Shown: positions 47,484-56,891 of the stretch, in pieces
Layout of the letters: each line of letters begins with the position of its first letter
How positions within the stretch are numbered: the stretch's first letter is position 1
Source of the DNA: Candidatus Woesearchaeota archaeon
GTDB lineage: Archaea > Nanobdellota > Nanobdellia > Woesearchaeales > GW2011-AR15
Reading direction: 5' to 3'
NCBI GenBank assembly: GCA_016928835.1
Contig: JAFGJW010000005.1
Coordinates: 1 to 64,000 of the forward strand
Length of the DNA: 64,000 nucleotides
Translations under genes and position numbers: made by a program
Notes under the pieces: model-generated
What the model was told of the DNA's origin: nothing
Database searches by the model: none
Seen by the model: only the letters and a program-made list of their open reading frames with translations

Positions 47484-48146
47484 TTAGGCTCTCTGCTCTC
47501 TCCAGCTCCAGTAATTATCTCCAATTATCACATGATCTAATACTAGGATATCCAATAATTTCCCCGCTTCTATTACCCTTTCTGTTATCCTTAGATCTTC
47601 CCTGCTTGGTCTTGCATCCCCGCTTGGGTGATTGTGCAAAAGAATGATTTTGGCAGCAGAGTTCTTGATAGCAGGTTTAAAGATTTCTCTTGGGTGTACA
47701 ATTGCACTGTCCAGTATGCCTATTGAGACAATCTCTTCTCCGATTATATTATTTCTTGTATCAAGCATCACAACCATGAATATTTCCTGTTTCTCACCTT
47801 TGAATTTATTATAGTAAATATCATAGACATCATTTGCGCAATTTATGTATCTTTTTCCATTCGGCCTAGTTCTTTTGGTGAATTCAAATATGGCCTTGAC
47901 CTGCATTGCTTTGGCAGGACCTATGCCATGGATCTTCTTAAGTTCAGCCAATGACAACTGAGACAACTGCTCTATATTATGCTTCTTAAGGAGCCTATTG
48001 CACATATCTACTACATTCTCATTTTTGGTTCCTTTTTGAAGTATCACTGCAAGCAGCTCTGCATCGCTTAAAGCTGAGGCACCCATATTCTCAAACCTAT
48101 GCCTTGGCTGATTCTGCAAAGGAATGTCTTTGATTCTCATGCACAA
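47484..48146 (-). CDS. radC: RadC-family JAB-domain protein
   Basis: 'GASALSDAELLAVIL', 'LLHNHPSGDARPSREDLRITERV', 'ILDHVIIGDNYWSWRE'-type C-terminus. Confidence 0.93.
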   Translation of the reverse strand: MCMRIKDIPLQNQPRHRFENMGASALSDAELLAVILQKGTKNENVVDMCNRLLKKHNIEQLSQLSLAELKKIHGIGPAKAMQVKAIFEFTKRTRPNGKRYINCANDVYDIYYNKFKGEKQEIFMVVMLDTRNNIIGEEIVSIGILDSAIVHPREIFKPAIKNSAAKIILLHNHPSGDARPSREDLRITERVIEAGKLLDILVLDHVIIGDNYWSWREQRA

Positions 48147-48215
48147 AAATCATACAACCTTGTTTTAAAAATATTGTGAGAAGAAAAGGATAATAAAAAG
48201 AAAAATTGGATAAAC

Positions 48216-49049
48216 TTATGGCACCAATCCAGTGCATCTCCAGTTGATTTCTGCTGTCTCTGTCTGCTCATCTACAACACAGGCAGGGTTGCAGCCCTCC
48301 TGTTCTTCATAAGGAGTCAGATCTATCCACCATGTTTTTGTGTTCTCATTGTAAACCATGTTGTCTGTAAGCTCCCCTTCTTCAGTGCAATCGCTGTTCT
48401 GGGCAATAACTAATGCAGCTGCCTTTGAGAGTGCAGGTTCAACAACACATTCTCCTGAAGTCCATGAATCCACATTGCCGCTTGCACACGCAACACATGC
48501 ATTTGAGTATGTTTCACCGTCATTGCCGCAGACCGGCAAATATTCCATTGTGCACATCTCTGCTGTCTTCTCCTCATCTGTGCAAGTATGTCCTTCAATC
48601 TTCTCAATAAATGTCTCGCCGCTGGGCACCGTGCATTTTCTGGGGTAGCTTTCCATCACTGGATAGCCTGCATTCACACAATCTTCAAATGAACCAATCT
48701 CCTCAAGCTGCTCACTAGTATACTCCCATCCTTTGATATTTACTGTCTCTTGCACCTGGTTGTCATTTCTCTGCAGATGAACAACAAAACATCCTTCGCA
48801 GTCGACTTTCACAACTTCAGTGACTGTCACACGATAGCTTAAGGGAGCAACAGCTATTTTTGCAGCAGCTTTTGTATCCTCATCTAACTCCCATGTTCTG
48901 ATACATGCAGCCACCTCGTCATCCCATGAATAACCAGCAGCTACTAGACAACCGTGCTCTTCTCTATCGCCGCCTATGCTCTGCTGCTTTGCACATCCCG
49001 CCATCACCACACAAAACAGAGTAAGCACTGTAACAAGATACTTTTTCAT
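48216..49049 (-). CDS. Lipoprotein with Kazal-type inhibitor-like domain
   Basis: Lipobox 'VVMAGCAKQ'; 'CTMEYLPVCGNDGETYSNACVACASGN'. Confidence 0.75.
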   Translation of the reverse strand: MKKYLVTVLTLFCVVMAGCAKQQSIGGDREEHGCLVAAGYSWDDEVAACIRTWELDEDTKAAAKIAVAPLSYRVTVTEVVKVDCEGCFVVHLQRNDNQVQETVNIKGWEYTSEQLEEIGSFEDCVNAGYPVMESYPRKCTVPSGETFIEKIEGHTCTDEEKTAEMCTMEYLPVCGNDGETYSNACVACASGNVDSWTSGECVVEPALSKAAALVIAQNSDCTEEGELTDNMVYNENTKTWWIDLTPYEEQEGCNPACVVDEQTETAEINWRCTGLVP

Positions 49050-49181
49050 TCATCTCACCTCATCATAACCTATATTATCTGGTATATTATGAAGTATATA
49101 TAAATATTTTTTTGATTTTAGTTTGGGTTAAAGCTATTCCTTTCAAAAGTCTTTTAAATATAATTATTTTACTCCTATTAA

Positions 49182-49748
49182 ATGAGAAGAAAATCACTCT
49201 CTTGGATTGTAATCTCAAAAATAATGGGATTGATGGTTTTCTTGCTTATGCTGTTTCTTGTCAATTTCTTCAATAAATACATTGAAAATCCTATTTACTC
49301 AAATATTGTTGCTTTTATAAACCGGAATGCAGTGCTCCTGGTTGTTATGTCCCTTGTTTTTCTTGTTGGAGAGGTTTTTAATGCTTTGTTTTTTCCATTC
49401 AACCTGCCTGCGCCAATATTCAATTCAGTTGCAGCAGTAATGTTGGTCAAATTTATGCTAAGGATGTTTAGTTTCATAGATCAAGTGATGGAGCTTGGCA
49501 TTACGGATATCTTCGCACCAGCTGCTACACTGATTTACACTCTGATTTTTTTCATTGTTATTATTGCCGGATATGTCTCTATTTTTCATAGGCTTCTTAG
49601 ACATACAAGAAGCAAAGAAAAACCTGTCAAAACCACAGTGAGAAGAACCCGGGAAAAAAAGGCTAAAGACTGGGAAGACATTGGTAATGAGTTCCGGGGG
49701 ACAATCTCTGATATTTTAGCACATATTAGAGACTCAATAAATAAATAA
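49182..49748 (+). CDS. Membrane protein, hypothetical
   Basis: Four hydrophobic helices with basic C-terminal tail. Confidence 0.55.
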   Translation: MRRKSLSWIVISKIMGLMVFLLMLFLVNFFNKYIENPIYSNIVAFINRNAVLLVVMSLVFLVGEVFNALFFPFNLPAPIFNSVAAVMLVKFMLRMFSFIDQVMELGITDIFAPAATLIYTLIFFIVIIAGYVSIFHRLLRHTRSKEKPVKTTVRRTREKKAKDWEDIGNEFRGTISDILAHIRDSINK

Positions 49749-49751
49749 TTC

Positions 49752-50372
49752 TTACACTTTCTCGTGCATATAGTAGTGCAAGTCTCTGATTTTTGCTGTT
49801 TTTTCTCTTTTTTGCTCTAAGAAGAATAGGACGCAGCAACTAATTACTGACATAATTCCAGTAAGTATGAATGTTAACTGAAAGCCAATATATTGGGCAA
49901 CAGCTGCACCGACACCAGCTGTTACTGCAGTACCAAGCCCTGTCAGTGTTGAATAAAGGCTCCACTCAAAACTCTCATGGTGCTTATCAAGGTTAATGCT
50001 CCATAAACCCAGCCATGTCGGATATGCAAGGCCACTGCCTATCCCGAACAAAAATTGTGCTAGATATATATAATAAATATGGGTGGAAAAGATATAGATA
50101 AAGGGCGCTATGCAAATAATAGATGAGCCAATTATGAGCCACTTGACCTTATTATCATGATCATCTACATATTTTGAGAATGGAAGCTGGACAACAGACT
50201 TTGTGATGATGAAGATAGTGCTTGCCAGGCCAGCTGCAAATATTGTTCCTTCAGGAAGATTCTCTTTAATAAAAATTGCCAGTATCGGCTGTATTAGTCC
50301 GAAGCCTGTTAGCATGAAAATATCAGAGAGCATTAATAGCTTGATTGTTCTGTTCACAAGTTTTATTGACAT
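49752..50372 (-). CDS. Half-length MFS-type transporter
   Basis: 206 aa, about 6 TMs, 'LAQFLFGIGSGLAYPTWLGLWS'. Confidence 0.65.
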   Translation of the reverse strand: MSIKLVNRTIKLLMLSDIFMLTGFGLIQPILAIFIKENLPEGTIFAAGLASTIFIITKSVVQLPFSKYVDDHDNKVKWLIIGSSIICIAPFIYIFSTHIYYIYLAQFLFGIGSGLAYPTWLGLWSINLDKHHESFEWSLYSTLTGLGTAVTAGVGAAVAQYIGFQLTFILTGIMSVISCCVLFFLEQKREKTAKIRDLHYYMHEKV

Positions 50373-50406
50373 ACAGGGGGTTTAAATACTTTTCTGAAGA
50401 AGATAA

Positions 50407-50562
50407 TAGCCCTGCCAGGATTATCGTTGAAACCGAAGGATTTGATGATACAGGAAATCCCCGATTTCCGCTTCGAACCTGGGTCGCGTCCTCCAAAGGG
50501 ACGCATGAGTCGGCTCTTCTAAGATGATTCTTACGAAGATTTGACCGCTACACCACAGGGCT
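50407..50562 (-). tRNA. tRNA-Gln (anticodon TTG/UUG) with two non-canonical introns
   Basis: After removing 50509-50540 and 50421-50471, the exons give AGCCCTGTGGTGTAGCGGTCAATCATGCGTCCCTTTGGAGGACGCGACCCAGGTTCGAATCCTGGCAGGGCTA (73 nt): acceptor 7/7, anticodon stem 5/5, T-stem 5/5, T-loop TTCGAAT. Confidence 0.88.
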
Positions 50563-50672
50563 ATGTTTCAAGAGAAATTTAGTCAGCTTTTATAATTTAT
50601 TGTTCCAATAGCGTTATAAATATACTCTACGTTTTATATATTATAAAATAAATAATAAAATATATAAATAAA

Positions 50673-50942
50673 ATGAAAATAATTATATTAATAACAACCT
50701 TGCTGATATCCTGGTTAGTTCTTTTCAGTACAGTAAAAATTTTTAAGATACACAAAAGCTTTCTGTTTGCATTATTTTTACCTCTTTTTTTGTTTAGCTG
50801 TGGATTTTGCTTAAGATTAAATTCTGGTCAAGGATTAATTGACTTAGGCTTTTTCTTTACAGAATTCAGCTATTTGTATGTCTATGTTTTATTTACTGCT
50901 TTCATTGGATTGGGGCAGATAAGGTATTGGAGGATTAAATAG
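50673..50942 (+). CDS. Small multi-TM protein
   Basis: 89 aa, three hydrophobic helices, TATA-like AT-rich upstream. Confidence 0.5.
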   Translation: MKIIILITTLLISWLVLFSTVKIFKIHKSFLFALFLPLFLFSCGFCLRLNSGQGLIDLGFFFTEFSYLYVYVLFTAFIGLGQIRYWRIK

Positions 50943-51690
50943 TCCACAGCTTCAGCATCTCTTCTTCCATGAAATGCAGTTTTCCAGGTATTATTAGGCA
51001 ATGCAATGGCTTTCCGAAATCATAATCCTTTAATTCAGAAACACTGCCATATTTAATTAACTGGGTTTCACTTCCAAGCCTGGCACACCCCACAATCTTT
51101 AGAGTTCTTGTAAGCACTTTTTCTTTTTTTTTTCTTTCTATCTCCAACAACTGGATTATTGCTTCATTTACTGTCATGGATTTATCTTCTTTAATGTCAA
51201 GCAAAACAAGGGTGTGCAAACCAGCTCTTAAATTCTGTTTTACGACCTCATATGGTGTTTCTGGCTTAAATGATTCTTGAAAATAGGGCATTGATGCTGT
51301 TCTCCCATACTTGTACAGCTCCAGACCAACAACACCAACTGCAGTCAGGATGGAAGTATTATTAATGGTCTCAACTTTAATCCCTTTCTCCCTTGCCCTT
51401 AAAAACAAATCAACATGGGTTGTAGCTGAAAAAACATCCCCCACAACTAAAAAACCAATATCCTTTTCCAGTGCCTTATCCAAAATCTGCTCAGCTCTTT
51501 TCTCAACCAACTCACGGCTGGCTGGGAAAACCTTCTTGCCATAGAACTTCTCTAATTTCTCTAAACTTACGCTTAACCTGGAAGTATAACTCTCCAAAAA
51601 CAGATAATCGCACTTCTTCACTGCCTCTAATCCCTTTATGGTAATGTCTTTCTCATCATTAAGGCCGAGGCCGATCATATAGAGTGTCAT
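50935..51690 (-). CDS. dphB: Diphthine synthase
   Basis: 'MTLYMIGLGLNDEKDITIKGLEAVKKCDYLFLESYTS', 'LVVGDVFSATTHVDL', 'NNTSILTAVGVVGLELYKYGRTASMPYF'. Confidence 0.96.
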   Translation of the reverse strand: MTLYMIGLGLNDEKDITIKGLEAVKKCDYLFLESYTSRLSVSLEKLEKFYGKKVFPASRELVEKRAEQILDKALEKDIGFLVVGDVFSATTHVDLFLRAREKGIKVETINNTSILTAVGVVGLELYKYGRTASMPYFQESFKPETPYEVVKQNLRAGLHTLVLLDIKEDKSMTVNEAIIQLLEIERKKKEKVLTRTLKIVGCARLGSETQLIKYGSVSELKDYDFGKPLHCLIIPGKLHFMEEEMLKLWTI

Positions 51691-51732
51691 AAAATTGAGT
51701 AATTTTGGGTTAAATATAAAACTTTTTTTTTA

Positions 51733-51933
51733 CAAGAAGGGGTAAACCCCTTCTTGAGCCTCCCCTGATGTGTTGGGCGTTGGTAAGAGGGTACCCTTCT
51801 TACTAGAATTTATTATTAGATCTTTTATCAGAATTAGTTCAATAAAAAAAAGAAATCTCTCCCCTCCCGAGGAGAGAAAAATTTTCAGTGCCTCTACCAT
51901 AAATTTTTTCGGGGGTGATTTACAGATAGAGGC
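51733..51933. ncRNA. Hairpin-rich intergenic region between ftsZ and dphB, candidate structured RNA
   Basis: Stem-loops 51733-51742/51747-51756 (10 bp perfect), 51783-51803, 51856-51862/51871-51877, 51890-51896/51927-51933. Confidence 0.4.
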
Positions 51934-51965
51934 AAGAACACACGCACACAAAGACTAAGGGAGTA

Positions 51966-53036
51966 TTAGCGTATAATTTCTATGCCTAGCTCATCTGACA
52001 TCTGGAGCATTTGCCTGTTGGGCTGGGTTCTGTCCATTTTCCCTAATATCCATGGACTTTTAACTCCGGTGATGATTGTCATCACAGTGAGCTTCCCTTT
52101 CATATCTTCTGTAATTCTTGCGCCCCATATCACATTGGCATCGTCGTCCAGACTATCTGTAACGAGCTCTCCAACTCTGTTGATTTCCTCCAGAGTCAGG
52201 TCCGGTCCTCCACAGATGTGTATTAATGCTCCTGTGGCACCTTCGTAGTTAATATCTAATAGAGGATTGCTTAATGCACCCTTCACTGCTTCGTCCACTT
52301 TGTTGTTGGTGTCAGATGCACCTACTCCTATGGCAGCTACACCGCCATTGGTCATTATAGCTTTTACATCTGCATAATCCAAGTTGACTAGTGAGGGCAA
52401 AGCTATTGTTTCTACTATTCCTTTTATCATTGTGCTAATCAATTCATTAGCAACTGCAAATGCTTGTCTGATTGGAAGATTTCCTGCGATTTGGACAAGC
52501 CGATTATTATCAATAACAATAACAGTATCACTAACCTGCCTTAGTTGCTGCAAGCCAAACTCAGCTTTGTCAACTCTGGCCCGCTCTATCTTAAAAGGCA
52601 TGGTTACAGTGCCAATTACAATAGATCCTGTCTCGCGGCTTACATTTGCGATTACCGGTGCAGCTCCTGTGCCTGTTCCGCCGCCCATTCCCGCGCATAC
52701 AAAAACCATATCAGCTCCTTTCAAGGATTCCTTGATTTGGTTCAATTGTTCTTGGGCAGCCTCAGCGCCTTTTTCTGGAAAACCTCCGCAGCCGAGTCCA
52801 CGGGTAGTCTCCCTGCCAATGAGGAATTTCCTGTCTGCTTCGGTCACACTAAGATGTTGTTGATCTGTATTACATGCTATTATCTCAGCACCTTTTACTC
52901 CTTTTTGGTACAACCAGTTAACCATATTGTTGCCGGCTCCGCCGACGCCAATAACTTTAATATTAGCCTGTTTAATATCTAATGGTTCGAAATCTGGCTG
53001 TGCGTTTTTCAATGCGTTGTCAACGATGAAGTCCAT
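51966..53036 (-). CDS. ftsZ: Cell division protein FtsZ
   Basis: 'IKVIGVGGAGNNMVNWL', 'CAGMGGGTGTGAAPVIA' tubulin signature; start at internal Met (MDFIVDNALKNAQ). Confidence 0.97.
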   Translation of the reverse strand: MDFIVDNALKNAQPDFEPLDIKQANIKVIGVGGAGNNMVNWLYQKGVKGAEIIACNTDQQHLSVTEADRKFLIGRETTRGLGCGGFPEKGAEAAQEQLNQIKESLKGADMVFVCAGMGGGTGTGAAPVIANVSRETGSIVIGTVTMPFKIERARVDKAEFGLQQLRQVSDTVIVIDNNRLVQIAGNLPIRQAFAVANELISTMIKGIVETIALPSLVNLDYADVKAIMTNGGVAAIGVGASDTNNKVDEAVKGALSNPLLDINYEGATGALIHICGGPDLTLEEINRVGELVTDSLDDDANVIWGARITEDMKGKLTVMTIITGVKSPWILGKMDRTQPNRQMLQMSDELGIEIIR

Positions 53037-53228
53037 TTTTTTACCCCCTTCCTCTTTGTCTTTTGTGTAGAGTATATATCGAATTATATATTTTGTATTA
53101 AACAAAACTTTATATAGGGATTTAGTATATACTCTATTTTAGAACGAGTTAAATATTTCCCACAACCTGTCTTAATTTAAGACAATACAAAGTATTTCTG
53201 GTCGAAACTTAGTGCAAACGAGTTATTT

Positions 53229-53248
53229 AGATTTGTCCCCACAAATCT
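53229..53248. other. Short perfect hairpin upstream of ftsZ
   Basis: AGATTTGT-CCCC-ACAAATCT. Confidence 0.6.
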
Positions 53249-53310
53249 TTAATATACTAATATAGTTTTTTACTTCTATTTAAATTTTTTTATTTTAGAA
53301 TATATATATT

Positions 53311-54102
53311 TTACCTCTTAATGATCTTTCCCTTTGCTTTTTCTGCAATATCCTTGCCAGCTTCTATAGTGGTCTTTACTGCTCCTTGTATCTTTCCGAA
53401 GACGTCAGGGTTCTGGAGGACTCTTTCTAAGTTGGCAATCTTGCTGCCATATCTTTCAAAAAAACATACCGCTTCCAAAGTATAGTGCATAGGCGAGGGA
53501 ACAATTTCATCAGGAAAGCCTATAGGAAGGATAGCCTGGGGCCTTATGTCCTCAGGTATATTTAATATTCTTCTCAGTGCATTTTCATCAAAAGCACCGA
53601 CCCAGCAACTGGCAAGACCAACTGCATGCGCAGCCAGAAGCATGTTTTCTATTGCTGCGGCGCAGTTCTGTATAAGATACAGCCTTTCTCCTCTTACACC
53701 GTAGAACTGAGAAATCTTCTCTGTCTCAGCGCACACTACCACAACAACTGGGGCCTGATTGATCCAAAGTTGCTGCATAGAGGCTTCTGCAATCTTGGCT
53801 ATAGTCTCTCTGTTCTTCACAATAACAAATCTCCAGTTCTGGATATTGCCTGAGCTCGGTGCAAATCTTCCAGCATCAAGTATTGTGCCAAGCATCTCCA
53901 TGGGGATGTCAGACGAAGTAAATTTCCTTATAGATCTTCTTGTTGCCAGGCACTCAAAGATATCCATATTGGATTTCGCTGTAAATTCTGTATCAACTGA
54001 CTTCTCTTGATCCGGTTCCTCAGCCATAATTAGATTAGTAGTCTGCTTCTTTAAATATTTTTTCCCTTGATTTATCATTTCAAAAATGGAACGTTGTTTC
54101 AA
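53311..54102 (-). CDS. Nitroreductase-family flavoprotein
   Basis: 'LATRRSIRKFTSSDIPMEMLGTILDAGRFAPSSGNIQNWRFVIV', 'GLASCWVGAFDENALRRILNIPEDIRPQAILPIGFP'. Confidence 0.93.
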   Translation of the reverse strand: MKQRSIFEMINQGKKYLKKQTTNLIMAEEPDQEKSVDTEFTAKSNMDIFECLATRRSIRKFTSSDIPMEMLGTILDAGRFAPSSGNIQNWRFVIVKNRETIAKIAEASMQQLWINQAPVVVVVCAETEKISQFYGVRGERLYLIQNCAAAIENMLLAAHAVGLASCWVGAFDENALRRILNIPEDIRPQAILPIGFPDEIVPSPMHYTLEAVCFFERYGSKIANLERVLQNPDVFGKIQGAVKTTIEAGKDIAEKAKGKIIKR

Positions 54103-54143
54103 AAATGGAAAAATATTTAAACCTGATTAAAATTATTTTTTGC

Positions 54144-54677
54144 ATGGAGTCACTTGAAATTCTGGAAAACCTCTTTGATACAAAAATGATAGATATACTG
54201 AGGGTTTTCATAAACAATGAATCAAAGCAGTATTATCAAAGAGAAATTGCCAAGATGACAAATACGTCTCCTGCTTCAACCTATCGGATTATGGCAAGGT
54301 TGACTGAGCTTAATATACTAGAGCTGACTCAGATTAAGAAATTGAAGCTGTATAAGCTTGCCCAGAACAAGTCAACCGAGTTTCTTAAGTCCTTCTTGAA
54401 AATAGAGAAAAGAATTGTTGAGGCTTTTGTTGATCAAATTAAATCTTTGCCAGGCCTGCAGCAGGTATTAACAGTGGGTGACGACAAAGAAGATAGAGCT
54501 AACTTGATTCTTATAGGCGAGAATATCGATCCAGCAGAAATTAAGAGGCTCTGCGCTGGAGTAAAGGAAAAATACAGCTTCACAGTATCAACCTTTTCAC
54601 TCACTCTCGAGCAATATGAGCAGATGCTGACAATGGGTCTATACCCAGGTAAGAAAAAGACATTATTCAAGAGATAA
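54144..54677 (+). CDS. Winged-helix transcriptional regulator
   Basis: 'KQYYQREIAKMTNTSPASTYRIMARLTELNILEL'; start at internal Met of ORF 54105. Confidence 0.85.
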   Translation: MESLEILENLFDTKMIDILRVFINNESKQYYQREIAKMTNTSPASTYRIMARLTELNILELTQIKKLKLYKLAQNKSTEFLKSFLKIEKRIVEAFVDQIKSLPGLQQVLTVGDDKEDRANLILIGENIDPAEIKRLCAGVKEKYSFTVSTFSLTLEQYEQMLTMGLYPGKKKTLFKR

Positions 54678-54709
54678 TTTTTTTAACAATCACCTTTTTT
54701 TAACTAAAT

Positions 54710-56596
54710 ATGTCTCCTGAAGAATACAAGCAGCTGCTCTTTCCATTTGAGAATATAAGGGAAGAGCAAGACACTCTACTTATTCTTGTCAGCAAGATCA
54801 TTCAAAAACAGAAAAATCTTCTTGTGCATGCTCCAACTGGTTTAGGAAAGACAGTTGCTGTCCTAGGACCTGCCTTAAACCATGCTTTAAAAAATAATAA
54901 GACTGTTTTTTTTCTTACTTCAAGGCATACCCAGCATAAGATTGCCATAGAGACCCTTGGGCTGATAAAAGAAAAATATAACCCAGGATTCAATGCAGTT
55001 TCAATTATAGGGAAAAAATGGATGTGCCTCCAATCAGGTATCAGGCAGCTCTACAGCAACGAATTCATGGAATATTGCAGAAAGCAGATTGAAGAGAAGA
55101 AATGCGATTTCTACAATAATGTAAAAAAATCGAACAAGCTGACACAAGAGGCAAGGCTTGTGCAAAGCCGTATCCAGCAGCTCTGCCCAATCGCGACTGA
55201 GAAATTTATTGAGATATGTGAACAGGAAAAGATGTGCCCTTATGAGATGTCAACAGAGCTGGCAAAGAAATCACAAGTGATAATCGCAGATTACTATTAT
55301 ATTTTTCATCCACTTGTTGGAAATACCTTCCTCACTAAAATTGGCAAGAGTATTGCTGACCTTATAATCATTGTGGATGAGGCGCATAATCTTCCAAACA
55401 GGCTGAAGGACCTGGCCTCAGAATATCTAAGCAATGTAACACTAAAAAGATCTCTTACAGAAGCTAGAAAGTACGAATACTCCGAAACCCAAGAAGTATT
55501 AGAACAGCTAATTCATCTTCTGAAAGAGATATCCTCAGGGCTTAGCATAAACACTGAGAAACTCATTCTTAAACAAGACTTTGTAAAGAGAATCGAGGAA
55601 TTCATTGACTATGAACAGCTTATTGCAGACCTGGAATTTATTGGCGAGGAAGTTAGAGAAAAGCAGAAGCAATCCTATATTGGCTCAGTGAGCAGGTTTT
55701 TAGAAGCATGGAAAGGTAAGGATGAGGGCTTTGCCAGAATCCTTTCCTTAAAAAAAGGTTTTAATGAGCCTTTCATACAGCTTTCATACAGATGTCTTGA
55801 TCCCAGCATTGTGGCAGCAGATACCATTAATAATTCTTATTCTACTATACTTATGTCAGGAACGCTTATGCCAACATCAATGTACAGAGAGCTCTTAAAC
55901 ATAGAGAACAGTGAAGAGCATGTTTTTAAGGACCCTTTTCCTAAGAAAAATCGACTGAATCTGATAGTGCCGCAGACAACAACAAAATTCATAGCACGGA
56001 GTGAAGCTCAGTATAAAGAGATTTCAAAGGTGTGCTCCCAGCTTGTGGAAAAAATACCTGGCAATACTGCTTTATTCTTTCCAAGCTATTCTGTTCTGGA
56101 TTCAGTGAATAAGTATTTGTCCACTTCAATCACAAAACCTGTTTTTGTGGAAGATCCTGGGATGGGCAAATCAGAAAGGCATAGTGTACTGGAGAAGTTT
56201 AAGTCCTATAAGGATTCCGGTGCAGTTCTTCTTGGAGTTGCATCAGGAAGTTTTGGAGAGGGGATTGATTTGCCAGGCGATTTTCTGAAAGGAGTTATTA
56301 TAGTCGGTCTCCCGCTAGGCCCGCCAGACCTTGAGACAAATGAGCTCATAAAGTATTATGACAAGAAATTTAGCAAAGGATGGCATTATGGCTATATGTT
56401 TCCTGCCATGATTAAGTGCTTTCAAAATGCAGGCCGCTGCATCAGGTCAGAAACAGATACAGGCGTGGTAGTATTCCTTGACAAGAGGTTTGTGTGGAGC
56501 AACTACTACAATTGCTTTCCCAGAGACTGGGACATAAAAATATCAAGAGACTACAATAAAGAAATACCTAGATTCTTCAATAATATTCTTATTTAA
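54710..56596 (+). CDS. XPD/Rad3-family ATP-dependent DNA helicase
   Basis: Walker A 'APTGLGKT', 'IIVDEAHNLPNRL', 'GSFGEGIDLPGDFLKGVIIVGLPL', 'QNAGRCIRSETDTGVVVFLDKRF'; Cys residues consistent with FeS. Confidence 0.94.
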   Translation: MSPEEYKQLLFPFENIREEQDTLLILVSKIIQKQKNLLVHAPTGLGKTVAVLGPALNHALKNNKTVFFLTSRHTQHKIAIETLGLIKEKYNPGFNAVSIIGKKWMCLQSGIRQLYSNEFMEYCRKQIEEKKCDFYNNVKKSNKLTQEARLVQSRIQQLCPIATEKFIEICEQEKMCPYEMSTELAKKSQVIIADYYYIFHPLVGNTFLTKIGKSIADLIIIVDEAHNLPNRLKDLASEYLSNVTLKRSLTEARKYEYSETQEVLEQLIHLLKEISSGLSINTEKLILKQDFVKRIEEFIDYEQLIADLEFIGEEVREKQKQSYIGSVSRFLEAWKGKDEGFARILSLKKGFNEPFIQLSYRCLDPSIVAADTINNSYSTILMSGTLMPTSMYRELLNIENSEEHVFKDPFPKKNRLNLIVPQTTTKFIARSEAQYKEISKVCSQLVEKIPGNTALFFPSYSVLDSVNKYLSTSITKPVFVEDPGMGKSERHSVLEKFKSYKDSGAVLLGVASGSFGEGIDLPGDFLKGVIIVGLPLGPPDLETNELIKYYDKKFSKGWHYGYMFPAMIKCFQNAGRCIRSETDTGVVVFLDKRFVWSNYYNCFPRDWDIKISRDYNKEIPRFFNNILI

Positions 56597-56662
56597 TATA
56601 CTTTTTTGTATACTAATGTAAAAAAGCGTAATATTTATATACTAGTTTATATTTAATATATT

Positions 56663-56800
56663 AAGTGGTTATCAACCTACCACCCCCACGTCTTGCTTAG
56701 GAGGTTGGGATCTCTTAAGCATCATATTTATCAAGGCTCCCTATTGCCCTTTCTTTCTCTCAAACCCCTCCCCCAATAAGAGAATTAGGGAGCCTTTCCT
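56663..56800 (+). ncRNA. Candidate promoter-driven structured ncRNA
   Basis: TATA-like 'aatatttatatac' at ~56630-56642; stems CAACCT/AGGTTG (56673-56678/56702-56707) and AAGGCTCCCTA/TAGGGAGCCTT (56733-56743/56786-56796), then T-rich. Confidence 0.45.
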
Positions 56801-56891
56801 TATTTTTATTGAACTTTAATTGATAAAGAACCTATTGCCATATCCAGCTTCATGAATAAAAATATATATAACAAATTTATCCCCCCTTTTA

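Noticed and set aside
50345-50527. 60-aa ORF in track
   Set aside because: Overlaps the tRNA-Gln gene and introns; no coding features.
51730-51951. 73-aa minus-strand ORF and 62-aa plus-strand ORF
   Set aside because: Both lie in the hairpin-rich spacer; low-complexity translations, better explained as non-coding.
53229-53248. AGATTTGT-CCCC-ACAAATCT hairpin as a regulatory RNA
   Set aside because: A single short stem in an intergenic region; could be a terminator of the nitroreductase transcript and is not enough to call more.
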